NCBI GenBank assembly: GCA_025351545.1
Contig: JANXVQ010000976.1
Coordinates: 1-5,456 of the forward strand
Source: Spirosoma sp.
Lineage (GTDB): Bacteria > Bacteroidota > Bacteroidia > Cytophagales > Spirosomataceae
DNA length: 5,456 nt
Direction: 5' to 3'
Position 1 is the stretch's first letter, and the number at the start of each line of letters is the position of its first letter. Of the stretch, positions 1 through 5,456 are shown in pieces. The position numbers were made by a program, and so were the translations under genes. The notes under the pieces are model-generated. The model was not told the origin of the DNA and did not search any database. It saw only the letters and a list, made by a program, of their open reading frames with translations.

Positions 1-72
1 AAAATTTTTTCTTTTGTACATATTCAAATGAAGCGTTTAATGCATATTGACCTAAAGGCAAACACAACGCCT

Positions 73-1305
73 TTATTCTTTTACGCCTTCACTCATCAAT
101 TGGGTCGGTTCTTTAGCCGATAATCGTTCACGAAGGGTTGTGACGGGTTTTTCAAAAAACTTGAACAGCACGGTTGATAACACCAGAACCAGCGCCCAGA
201 ATAAACCAACTTTAAGCCAGCCGACAGCAAGTGACGTAGTCGGAATCCGCTCAATGAATGTCAGCATGATAGGCGTCAGATTGAGCAGATACATGGAATA
301 GGAAATCAGGCTAATGTGGGTTATTGCTCGAGCAAGACCGAACCTGGACCAAAGGCCGGTAGCTGTTCGCCAGCCATCCATATATGGCATCAAAAGCGCC
401 ATACTCAAGCCAATAGCGGGGAAATAAAAAGTGCGTTTGTAAAATGTGTAGGCCGGAAAGAGGCCTAATTCATAATAGTATTTTATGATAACAATAGACG
501 ATGTAAACGCGGCCAGTAATGTCAACGACAATCCCACTATCAACAATCGACGACGTAGGGAATCATCCCGCCATGTAACGGGAAAGTAATTCTTTATATA
601 AGCTGCCAGCACGCCGTACGAAATAGCATCTAAACGAGTCACCACAATGCCCCGGTAACCCAATTCTCCTGCCGAAATTGGAATTTGGACAGCTAAAATC
701 AAGCGGTACAGGTTTGTACTGACAATAACGAACAGAATAGAGAGTAACACGATGCGCTGCCGCGATAATCTGCTCGACAGTAAACTGTGCATTATCCACA
801 GCACCAATGGCAGGGTTATGTACGACCATTCTTCAATAGCCAGACTCCATGTTTCGGGAAAGAAATCGGGGATATAACTGGCAAAATTCTGTAGAAAAAG
901 GAAGTACTTGACTAGTGTACTTATATCGGGTAATTTATGGTGTAAACCACTGCGCAGAGCCTGAAGCAGGGCAAACGCGATTAAACCACCCAACACAAGG
1001 TAATAGTTGGGTAAGGTACGAAACCACCGGCGCGTCCAGAAATTTAAGAGCAGTTGGTGATCGAACGTTTCTTTTTTCTCATACGACCTGATCAGAATAC
1101 CCCCAATCAGAAAACCGCTCAAAACGAAAAATAGCTCAACACCATCGGGCAGCAGGTGATGCCAGAACGCTCCGCTATAATATTCTTTCAGAGCAATGGT
1201 TGCATGAGCATCCACCACAATCAGGATGGCAGCCGCCCGCATGATGTCCAGCCCAAATACGCGCTTCGCTGTTGCCGTATCGAGCGAAAATAATTTTCTT
1301 AGCAT
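73..1305 (-). CDS. Acyltransferase-3 family integral membrane protein (OafA/YrhL-like)
   Basis: This 410-residue protein belongs to the acyltransferase-3 family, whose members move acetyl or other acyl groups across or at the inner membrane onto sugars of O-antigen, exopolysaccharide or similar glycans. The family signature is visible in order: GLDIMRAAAILIVV with the presumed catalytic His34 (residues 18-34), DGVELFFVLSGFLIGG (54-69), an arginine-rich loop FWTRRWFRTLP (89-99), WSLAIEEW (153-160), the RLDAISYG motif (224-231), and a terminal FEKPV (384-388). Many hydrophobic stretches, roughly ten, fill the rest. The length suits a membrane domain alone; there is no fused SGNH esterase domain. 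The ATG start gives the usual short cytoplasmic lead before the first helix. No clear promoter or Shine-Dalgarno site was seen upstream. It stands alone, divergent from the hydratase gene, so the acceptor sugar cannot be named. The family call is firm; the substrate is unknown. Confidence 0.93.
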   Translation of the reverse strand: MLRKLFSLDTATAKRVFGLDIMRAAAILIVVDAHATIALKEYYSGAFWHHLLPDGVELFFVLSGFLIGGILIRSYEKKETFDHQLLLNFWTRRWFRTLPNYYLVLGGLIAFALLQALRSGLHHKLPDISTLVKYFLFLQNFASYIPDFFPETWSLAIEEWSYITLPLVLWIMHSLLSSRLSRQRIVLLSILFVIVSTNLYRLILAVQIPISAGELGYRGIVVTRLDAISYGVLAAYIKNYFPVTWRDDSLRRRLLIVGLSLTLLAAFTSSIVIIKYYYELGLFPAYTFYKRTFYFPAIGLSMALLMPYMDGWRTATGLWSRFGLARAITHISLISYSMYLLNLTPIMLTFIERIPTTSLAVGWLKVGLFWALVLVLSTVLFKFFEKPVTTLRERLSAKEPTQLMSEGVKE

Positions 1306-1444
1306 AATCTGCTACGAAGGTACGGGGCAATACGTAATGAAGAAATAATGTAAAACGTAAAATGATGAGATTAATAAGTCTGTGACGACCTTTGTCCGAG
1401 CTGTCCGTATTAATTATCCGTTACCAATTATTCATCTACGCATT

Positions 1445-1855
1445 ATGGAATTTGGCCTCAACGCCGTTCATCGCTACTCATTTCGGTTCTCACAGGCCGA
1501 TGTAGCCGATTTTGCCCGCGTTACGGGCGATAACAATCCACTCCACCTCGACGCCGATTTTGCGGCTCAAACTCCTTTCAAACGCCCAATTATTCATGGC
1601 ATGTTAGGGGCCAGCGTGTTCACGAAAACATTGGGCACCGAGTTTCCGGGGTATGGCTCGGTTTATCTGGGCCAAACGCTGGAGTTCCTGCGGCCAATGT
1701 TTGTCGACACCGATTACGAAGCCACATTTACGGTTCAGTCGATTGATGCAGCGAAGCACACCGCTCAGATTCTGGGCGAAATTCGGGATGTTCAGACGGG
1801 TAAAGTGACCACCAAAGGGATTGCCACCCTGATGCACAAAGAGAAAATCATGTAG
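1445..1855 (+). CDS. MaoC-like hot-dog (R)-specific enoyl-CoA hydratase (PhaJ type)
   Basis: This 136-residue single hot-dog-fold protein has the hydratase-2 motif: Asp29 and His34 in GDNNPLHLD (residues 28-36), matching the catalytic Asp/His pair of Aeromonas PhaJ. It is followed by RPIIHGMLGAS (47-57) and YLGQTLEFLRPMF, also as in PhaJ. Such enzymes hydrate trans-2-enoyl-CoA to (R)-3-hydroxyacyl-CoA in the cytoplasm, linking beta-oxidation to polyhydroxyalkanoate or other (R)-hydroxyacyl pools. Length matches the family (about 130-140). The reading frame is open back to a GTG at 1382, but those 21 extra residues (PLPIIHLRI and so on) lie outside the fold and GTG starts are uncommon in this phylum, so the ATG at 1445 is preferred. 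No Shine-Dalgarno site is evident at either start. No PHA synthase or other beta-oxidation gene is nearby, so the pathway is open; some MaoC proteins of this size act on other acyl thioesters. Confidence 0.9.
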   Translation: MEFGLNAVHRYSFRFSQADVADFARVTGDNNPLHLDADFAAQTPFKRPIIHGMLGASVFTKTLGTEFPGYGSVYLGQTLEFLRPMFVDTDYEATFTVQSIDAAKHTAQILGEIRDVQTGKVTTKGIATLMHKEKIM

Positions 1856-1952
1856 AGCTGCAATACCTTGCCGGTCCGCCGGTGCGGGCTCATCCTTCGA
1901 ATGGGTTTTTTATAACAGATTGCCCGGCTGATTCCCGCAATTAGTCCTCTCT

Positions 1953-2007
1953 GTAAAACAAAACTCCCTCGCCTTGCAAATGCACTGGCGAGGGAGTTTT
2001 GTTTTAC
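1953..2007. terminator. Bidirectional intrinsic terminator, perfect 21-bp stem
   Basis: Positions 1953-1973 and 1987-2007 are perfect reverse complements (21 bp), separated by a 13-base loop. The inner part of each arm is GC-rich (CCCTCGCC against GGCGAGGG). The outer part gives A-rich and T-rich flanks on both strands (TTTTGTTTTAC on the plus strand), as expected of a terminator that works both ways. It lies between two convergent genes: 19 bases beyond the stop codon of the histone-H1-like gene and 97 bases beyond that of the MaoC gene. It therefore probably serves the H1-like gene first and also blocks read-through from the left. A small extra hairpin, GGTCT-CAA-AGACC (2008-2020), abuts it on the H1-like side. 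Confidence 0.88.
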
Positions 2008-2026
2008 GGTCTCAAAGACCCGTTAC

Positions 2027-2212
2027 TTACGCAGCACCATCAGTGTTCTTTGCATTTTGAACTTCCGAACGGATGTTTTGTGCCAGCGTCTTCAAATCCT
2101 GCATTCCTTTACGAACGCGAGTTCCGGCAGCCTGGTTATTTTTTTCGTAGAACTTCTCAAAATCGCCTTCCAGCGACATAACCAAATTCTTTACTTCATC
2201 GAAGCGTGCCAT
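2027..2212 (-). CDS. Short histone H1-like (Hc1 family) protein
   Basis: This 61-residue protein begins MARFDEVKNLVMSLEGDFEK and continues through FYEKNNQAAGTRVRKGMQDL, a pattern recognised from the short Bacteroidota proteins annotated as histone H1 or Hc1-like. The Chlamydia Hc1 protein that names the family condenses DNA with a lysine-rich C-terminal tail. Here only the N-terminal, probably helical, part is present and the protein ends in NTDGAA. Counting side chains gives about 10 basic and 9 acidic residues, so it is nearly neutral, with the positive charge concentrated in TRVRKG (31-36). DNA binding is therefore assumed from the family name, not shown. It is transcribed leftward, 142 bases beyond the stop codon of the synthase gene, with its own promoter-like site at 2276-2305 and a strong terminator 19 bases past its stop, so it is probably a separate, well-expressed unit. 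No Shine-Dalgarno site is seen, which is common in this phylum. Confidence 0.85.
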   Translation of the reverse strand: MARFDEVKNLVMSLEGDFEKFYEKNNQAAGTRVRKGMQDLKTLAQNIRSEVQNAKNTDGAA

Positions 2213-2275
2213 AGCGATATGTATGGGTTAAAGTGTGAAAATGCCCAAATTCCGCTAAAAACGCGGTTTTCTGCT

Positions 2276-2305
2276 GAAATTTAGTCATTCTCTTATACAG
2301 CGCAA
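2276..2305 (-). promoter_or_regulatory. Candidate promoter for the H1-like gene (Bacteroidota type)
   Basis: Read on the minus strand, TTG at 2305-2303 is followed after 19 bases by TAAATTTC at 2283-2276. This matches the Bacteroidota sigma consensus (TTG, then TAnnTTTG) with one mismatch, the final C for G. Transcription would begin near 2270, leaving a leader of about 60 bases. The spacing equals that of the stronger site ahead of the synthase gene. The call rests on pattern alone. Confidence 0.45.
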
Positions 2306-2354
2306 TAGACAAAACAAAAAAATAGGTAAAAAATGCAACTTTTTGGCAAAAACC

Positions 2355-3659
2355 CTACTCAGCGGCTGATTCAGCCGATACTTCAATGGTTTCCGAGGCA
2401 ATTTCGATCGTATTTTGACGATAGTAACCATTTTCTAGTTTTTCTGCCACATTGGAAAATGCTTCGAGTGTAATCTGCACATCTTCGAGCGTATGAGCGG
2501 CCGTTGGAATGATACGCAGCATAACAATATCTTTGGGCACAACAGGATAGACAACAATCGAACAGAAGATGCCTAAATTTTCGCGCAGGTCTCGAATCAG
2601 ACCCGTTATTTCTGGAATACCACCCTTCATATTTTGCAAAAGTACAGGCGTTACCGGCGATTGTGTGTCACCAATATTGAAGCCGCGTTCTTTCAAACCA
2701 TTCTGGAGCGCATGAACATTTTCCCAGAGCTTGTCGCGAAACTCCGACGAATTACGAATCATATCCAGCCGCTTCAGACCACCCACCACATAAGGCATCG
2801 GTAGGGCTTTGGCGTAGGTTTGCGACCGCATATTATACTTGAGGTACATAATGATGTCGTGATCGGCGGCAATAAATGCACCGATGGCGGCCATCGACTT
2901 GGCAAAGGTCGAAAAGTAGAGATCGATCCCATCCTGACAGCCGAGCATTTCGCCAACACCCGCGCCAGTATCGCCCATTGTGCCAAAGCCATGTGCGTCA
3001 TCGACCAATAATCGGAATTCGTATTTTTCTTTAAGAGCAACAATTTCATCCAGGCTCCCCACTTTGCCCGACATACCAAATACACCTTCGGTAATAACCA
3101 AAATGCTTCCACCTTTCTCGGCGGCTTTTTTGGTGGCCCGCTGGAGGTTCTTCTCCAGACTGGCCATGTCGTTGTGGTTGAACTTATAATACTCGCCCAT
3201 CTTGGCTTTATGCAGGCGGATACCATCAATTAAACAGGCATGACACTCGGCATCATAAACGATCACGTCACGATGGTCGACTACGGCTTCAATGGCCGAC
3301 ATAACGCCCTGATAGCCATAGTTTAGCAGGAATGAGTCTTCTTTACTAACAAACTCAGCCAGTTCTTTCTCAAACTGCTCGTGGAGATCGGTGTTGCCCG
3401 ACATCATCCGGGCGCCCATTGGATAGGCTAATCCCCACTGCGCCGATGCTTCAGCATCTACTTTCCTAACCTCAGGATGGTTGGCTAGACCAAGATAATT
3501 GTTCAAGCTCCAGTTCAGGACATTCTGGCCCCGAAACTGCATATGTGGACCAAGTTCGCCTTCAAGCTTAGGAAATGCGAAATAATGATGGCCGTTGAAC
3601 TCCCGCGCTGGCGAACCGATGGGACCTAAGTTGTTACGTAGTTTCTCAAATAAATCCAC
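2355..3659 (-). CDS. Alpha-oxoamine synthase: serine palmitoyltransferase or cysteate fatty-acyltransferase
   Basis: This 434-residue cytoplasmic, pyridoxal-phosphate enzyme of the alpha-oxoamine synthase group condenses an amino acid with a fatty acyl thioester, releasing CO2, to make the 3-keto long-chain base of sphingolipids or sulfonolipids. Visible landmarks are SLNNYLGLANHPEV (51-64), YPMGARMMSGN (79-89), the cofactor-stacking His140 in DAECHACLIDG, Asp220 and His223 in LLVDDAHGFG, the Schiff-base Lys254 in STFAKSMAAIG, and Arg382 in MLRIIPTAAHT, which aligns with the conserved substrate arginine of the group. All key residues are intact. A polar, acidic tail (about 415-434, ending SAESAAE) extends past the fold. 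Serine palmitoyltransferase is the usual label. The same family also includes the Flavobacterium cysteate fatty-acyltransferase that makes capnine, and sequence reading alone cannot separate them. KBL (glycine) or BioF (alanine) activity is less likely given the long-chain-base type N-terminus and the absence of bio or tdh neighbours. It has its own strong promoter and is divergent from accC. Confidence 0.88.
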   Translation of the reverse strand: MDLFEKLRNNLGPIGSPAREFNGHHYFAFPKLEGELGPHMQFRGQNVLNWSLNNYLGLANHPEVRKVDAEASAQWGLAYPMGARMMSGNTDLHEQFEKELAEFVSKEDSFLLNYGYQGVMSAIEAVVDHRDVIVYDAECHACLIDGIRLHKAKMGEYYKFNHNDMASLEKNLQRATKKAAEKGGSILVITEGVFGMSGKVGSLDEIVALKEKYEFRLLVDDAHGFGTMGDTGAGVGEMLGCQDGIDLYFSTFAKSMAAIGAFIAADHDIIMYLKYNMRSQTYAKALPMPYVVGGLKRLDMIRNSSEFRDKLWENVHALQNGLKERGFNIGDTQSPVTPVLLQNMKGGIPEITGLIRDLRENLGIFCSIVVYPVVPKDIVMLRIIPTAAHTLEDVQITLEAFSNVAEKLENGYYRQNTIEIASETIEVSAESAAE

Positions 3660-3709
3660 TTATTGCTATTGTTTATCAGGGCAAACCCTCGTTTTTTACA
3701 CAGTAAGTG

Positions 3710-3740
3710 CAAAAATACGGTTAACTTTCGGTAGGACAAA
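3710..3740 (-). promoter_or_regulatory. Promoter of the alpha-oxoamine synthase gene (Bacteroidota type)
   Basis: On the minus strand, TTTG at 3740-3737 is followed after 19 bases by TATTTTTG at 3717-3710. The second box is a perfect match to the Bacteroidota -7 consensus TAnnTTTG, and the first supplies the -33 TTG at a favoured spacing. Transcription would start near 3703, about 45 bases ahead of the ATG at 3659. Box sequence, spacing and location all agree, so this is the best-supported promoter in the window. Confidence 0.7.
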
Positions 3741-3768
3741 TTAGAGCCCGTAAAATTCAATTTTATAA

Positions 3769-3796
3769 TTGCTTTATGACAAATGCTTTATTTTAG
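3769..3796 (+). promoter_or_regulatory. Candidate promoter for accC
   Basis: TTG at 3769-3771 is followed after 17 bases by TATTTTAG at 3789-3796, one base off the Bacteroidota -7 consensus TAnnTTTG. Transcription would start near 3803 and give a leader of about 90 bases, at whose start the hairpin 3807-3831 would lie. The -7 box is imperfect, and the local sequence is AT-rich enough for chance matches. Confidence 0.35.
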
Positions 3797-3806
3797 CCAG
3801 TCGTAA

Positions 3807-3831
3807 AATGAAGTCCCAGCCCTGCTTCATT
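3807..3831. other. Inverted repeat in the accC leader
   Basis: AATGAAG (3807-3813) and CTTCATT (3825-3831) form a perfect 7-bp inverted repeat around an 11-base C-rich loop; two further A-T pairs are possible beyond one mismatch. It sits about 60 bases ahead of the accC start and is not followed by a T-run, so it is not a normal terminator. It could be a leader hairpin or a repressor site for the divergent promoters. Chance is also possible at this length. Confidence 0.35.
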
Positions 3832-3879
3832 ATAAAGCTAATCTAAACACGTTCATATTCAGCCGCAACAGTGGCGCCC

Positions 3880-3883
3880 GGAG
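3880..3883 (+). promoter_or_regulatory. Shine-Dalgarno-like GGAG of accC
   Basis: GGAG lies 9 bases ahead of the ATG at 3893. No comparable site was found at the other starts in this window, where A/T-rich leaders without Shine-Dalgarno sites are the rule, as is common in Bacteroidota. It supports the chosen accC start. Confidence 0.45.
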
Positions 3884-3892
3884 TAAACTATT

Positions 3893-5395
3893 ATGCCAAC
3901 AATCAACAAACTCCTCGTTGCTAACCGGGGCGAAATCGCATTGAGGATTATGCGAACCGCCCGCGAAATGGGCATTCAAACAGTAGCCATCTACTCCGAA
4001 GCCGACCGAAATGCCCTCCACGTTCGATATGCCGACGAAGCCGTTTGCGTTGGCCCGGCTCCATCATCTGAATCCTATTTACGGGCCGACGTGATTATCG
4101 ACGTTTGTAAACGACTTAATGTCGATGCCATCCACCCAGGCTACGGCTTCCTCTCTGAGAATGCCAATTTTGCGCGAATGGTGCGCGAAGCAGGCTTAAT
4201 TTTTGTTGGTCCTTCACCCGAAAGCATCGAGGTTATGGGCAACAAATTAGCCGCCAAAGCCGCCGTTGCCAATTACAATATCCCAATGGTTCCGGGTACG
4301 CCTTCAGCGATTACCGGCCGGGCTGAAGCTAAAATTATCTCGGCAAAGATTGGCTACCCGATTCTCATTAAAGCCAGTGCGGGCGGGGGTGGCAAGGGTA
4401 TGCGCGTGGTGGAGGGCGAAGCCGATTTCGATGAGCAGATGGATCGTGCTGTGAGCGAAGCGGTATCAGCGTTTGGCGATGGATCGGTGTTTATTGAGAA
4501 ATATGTTACGTCGCCCCGGCACATTGAGATTCAGGTACTGGGCGATCAGCACGGCAACATCATCCATTTATTTGAACGCGAATGTTCGATACAGCGACGA
4601 CATCAGAAAGTAGTTGAAGAAGCGCCTTCGTCCATACTAACGCCCGAGATTCGCGATGCAATGGGCCGCGCAGCCGTTGATGTGGCTCGCGCCTGTGGCT
4701 ACTATGGCGCGGGTACGGTTGAATTCATCGTCAACGACAACCTCGAATTTTATTTTCTGGAGATGAATACCCGGCTCCAGGTCGAACACCCGGTTACAGA
4801 ACAGATTACGGGCGTCGATCTGGTGAAGCAGATGATTTATATTGCAGAAGGTAAGCCGTTGACCATCAAGCAGGAAGATTTGCAGATCAAAGGCCATGCG
4901 ATGGAAGTACGCGTTTATGCCGAAGATCCAGCCAACAATTTTCTGCCTGATGTGGGTACGCTCGACACCTATGTAAGACCGCAGGGCAATGGCGTTCGGG
5001 TAGACGATGGTTTCGAACAGGGCATGGCCATTCCCATTTATTACGACCCGATGATTGCCAAGCTGATTACCTACGGCGACACTCGTGAGGAAGCTATTCA
5101 GAAAATGATTCGCGCCATCGACGAATACCAGATTTCGGGTGTACAAACGACGTTACCTTTTTGCCGGTTTGTGATGGAACACGACGCTTTCCGCTCCGGC
5201 CAGTTCGACACTGGTTTTGTAAGCAACTATTTCACGCCCGATAAATTAACGCCAAAGCCAGATATTACAGAAAGCACACTGGCGGCTGTGCTGGCGGCTT
5301 ACTTGCTGGAGAACAACAAACCGAAAAGTAATGAGGCAAGTGCGCAGGTAACGACCCGGAGAAGCAAGTGGAAAGCAAGTCGGATGGGGTCCTAA
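3893..5395 (+). CDS. accC: Biotin carboxylase subunit of acetyl-CoA (or other acyl-CoA) carboxylase
   Basis: This 500-residue cytoplasmic ATP-grasp enzyme uses ATP and bicarbonate to carboxylate biotin on a carrier protein, the first half-reaction of acetyl-CoA carboxylase in fatty acid synthesis. The N-terminal domain opens with KLLVANRGEIALRIMRTARE (6-25) and includes HPGYGFLSEN (81-90). ATP binding is shown by Lys118, Lys160 and GGGGKGM (164-170). Catalytic residues match E. coli AccC: His210, Lys239 in HQKVVEE, Glu277, Glu290, Asn292 and Arg294 in EMNTRLQVEHP, and Arg340 in MEVRVYAEDP. The carboxylase domain ends near residue 447; a further 50 residues (E. coli AccC stops at about 449) carry a low-complexity linker and a basic end, RRSKWKASR. 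There is no biotin-attachment AMKM motif, so the carrier is a separate protein. accB is not immediately upstream, unlike the E. coli accB-accC order. Related subunits also serve propionyl-CoA carboxylases, so the final acyl substrate is not certain. Confidence 0.93.
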   Translation: MPTINKLLVANRGEIALRIMRTAREMGIQTVAIYSEADRNALHVRYADEAVCVGPAPSSESYLRADVIIDVCKRLNVDAIHPGYGFLSENANFARMVREAGLIFVGPSPESIEVMGNKLAAKAAVANYNIPMVPGTPSAITGRAEAKIISAKIGYPILIKASAGGGGKGMRVVEGEADFDEQMDRAVSEAVSAFGDGSVFIEKYVTSPRHIEIQVLGDQHGNIIHLFERECSIQRRHQKVVEEAPSSILTPEIRDAMGRAAVDVARACGYYGAGTVEFIVNDNLEFYFLEMNTRLQVEHPVTEQITGVDLVKQMIYIAEGKPLTIKQEDLQIKGHAMEVRVYAEDPANNFLPDVGTLDTYVRPQGNGVRVDDGFEQGMAIPIYYDPMIAKLITYGDTREEAIQKMIRAIDEYQISGVQTTLPFCRFVMEHDAFRSGQFDTGFVSNYFTPDKLTPKPDITESTLAAVLAAYLLENNKPKSNEASAQVTTRRSKWKASRMGS

Positions 5396-5456
5396 GCCAG
5401 GCAAAATAACTGTTACTTTCCTGCTCTACAACGTCAATTCAGTAATTAAGTAGGGG

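Noticed and set aside
53..75. Hairpin TAAAGGC/GCCTTTA at the 3' end of the acyltransferase gene as a terminator
   Set aside because: The 7-bp stem is perfect but includes the stop codon and is not followed by a T-run on the minus strand, so intrinsic termination is not supported.
1382..1444. GTG-initiated 21-residue N-terminal extension of the MaoC hydratase
   Set aside because: The extension lies before the hot-dog fold, does not resemble family members, and would need a GTG start; the ATG at 1445 gives the normal 136-residue length. A weak -7-like GACCTTTG (1387-1394) would even place transcription start after the GTG, though it has no -33 partner.
1870..1912. GC-rich CCGG-TCCG-CCGG stretch followed by a T-run as a terminator for the MaoC gene
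   Set aside because: The stem is only 4 bp and lies well over 10 bases from the T-run; the strong inverted repeat at 1953-2007 is a far better candidate.
2250..2270. CCGC-TAAAAAC-GCGG small hairpin in the H1-like leader
   Set aside because: A 4-bp stem with a 7-base loop is easily due to chance, and nothing around it suggests a riboswitch or leader peptide.
1999..2284. Two plus-strand open frames (60 and 75 codons) opposite the H1-like gene
   Set aside because: Both overlap the recognised H1-like gene antisense; one starts within the terminator stem and both have no family features.
2774..3229. Open frame of 151 codons on the minus strand inside the synthase gene
   Set aside because: It is an alternative frame of the same strand within an intact enzyme gene, and its product resembles no protein family.
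4637..5146. Open frame of 169 codons on the minus strand inside accC
   Set aside because: It lies wholly antisense to a well-supported biotin carboxylase, and its translation shows no recognisable motif or domain; the codon bias of the real gene explains it.
5396..5456. Terminator or further gene after accC
   Set aside because: Only 61 bases remain; no GC-rich stem with a T-run and no convincing start codon or coding pattern is visible before the window ends.
1..5456. A novel defence, mobile or biosynthetic system
   Set aside because: All five genes fall in well-known families with intact motifs; there are no direct-repeat arrays, transposase or integrase genes, tRNA genes, attachment sites or unknown multi-gene clusters.

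Overview
The window looks like ordinary chromosomal DNA from a member of the Bacteroidota, most likely the order Cytophagales; the protein wording and roughly balanced base composition recall Spirosoma and its relatives. This assignment is inferred from recognised protein families: a Bacteroidota-type short histone-H1-like protein, the roughly 430-residue alpha-oxoamine synthase, and a biotin carboxylase with a C-terminal tail. Promoter-like sites of the Bacteroidota pattern (TTG about 19 bases ahead of TAnnTTTG) support it. No database search was possible.

Layout from left to right. (1) An acyltransferase-3 family membrane protein on the minus strand (73-1305). (2) Divergent from it on the plus strand, a small MaoC/PhaJ-type (R)-specific enoyl-CoA hydratase, best started at the ATG at 1445 (1445-1855). 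(3) A 171-base convergent gap holding a perfect 21-bp inverted repeat (1953-2007) that should terminate transcription in both directions. (4) On the minus strand, a 61-residue Hc1/histone-H1-like protein (2027-2212). (5) Upstream of it on the same strand, a pyridoxal-phosphate alpha-oxoamine synthase that forms long-chain bases, either serine palmitoyltransferase or the related cysteate fatty-acyltransferase (2355-3659). (6) A 233-base divergent control region with a strong promoter for the synthase and a weaker one plus a hairpin ahead of the next gene. (7) On the plus strand, a biotin carboxylase AccC (3893-5395). The last 61 bases hold no gene or clear terminator. No gene-free stretch exceeds 300 bases.

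Three of the five genes handle acyl thioesters: AccC for malonyl-CoA or another carboxylated acyl-CoA, the alpha-oxoamine synthase for sphingoid or sulfonolipid bases, and the MaoC hydratase for enoyl-CoA. The acyltransferase-3 protein probably decorates a surface glycan. The theme is lipid and envelope metabolism, but only the divergent synthase/accC pair shares a control region. I found no mobile element, RNA gene, CRISPR array, broken gene or sign of recent transfer, and nothing amounting to an undescribed system. The point most worth following is which amino acid the alpha-oxoamine synthase uses.
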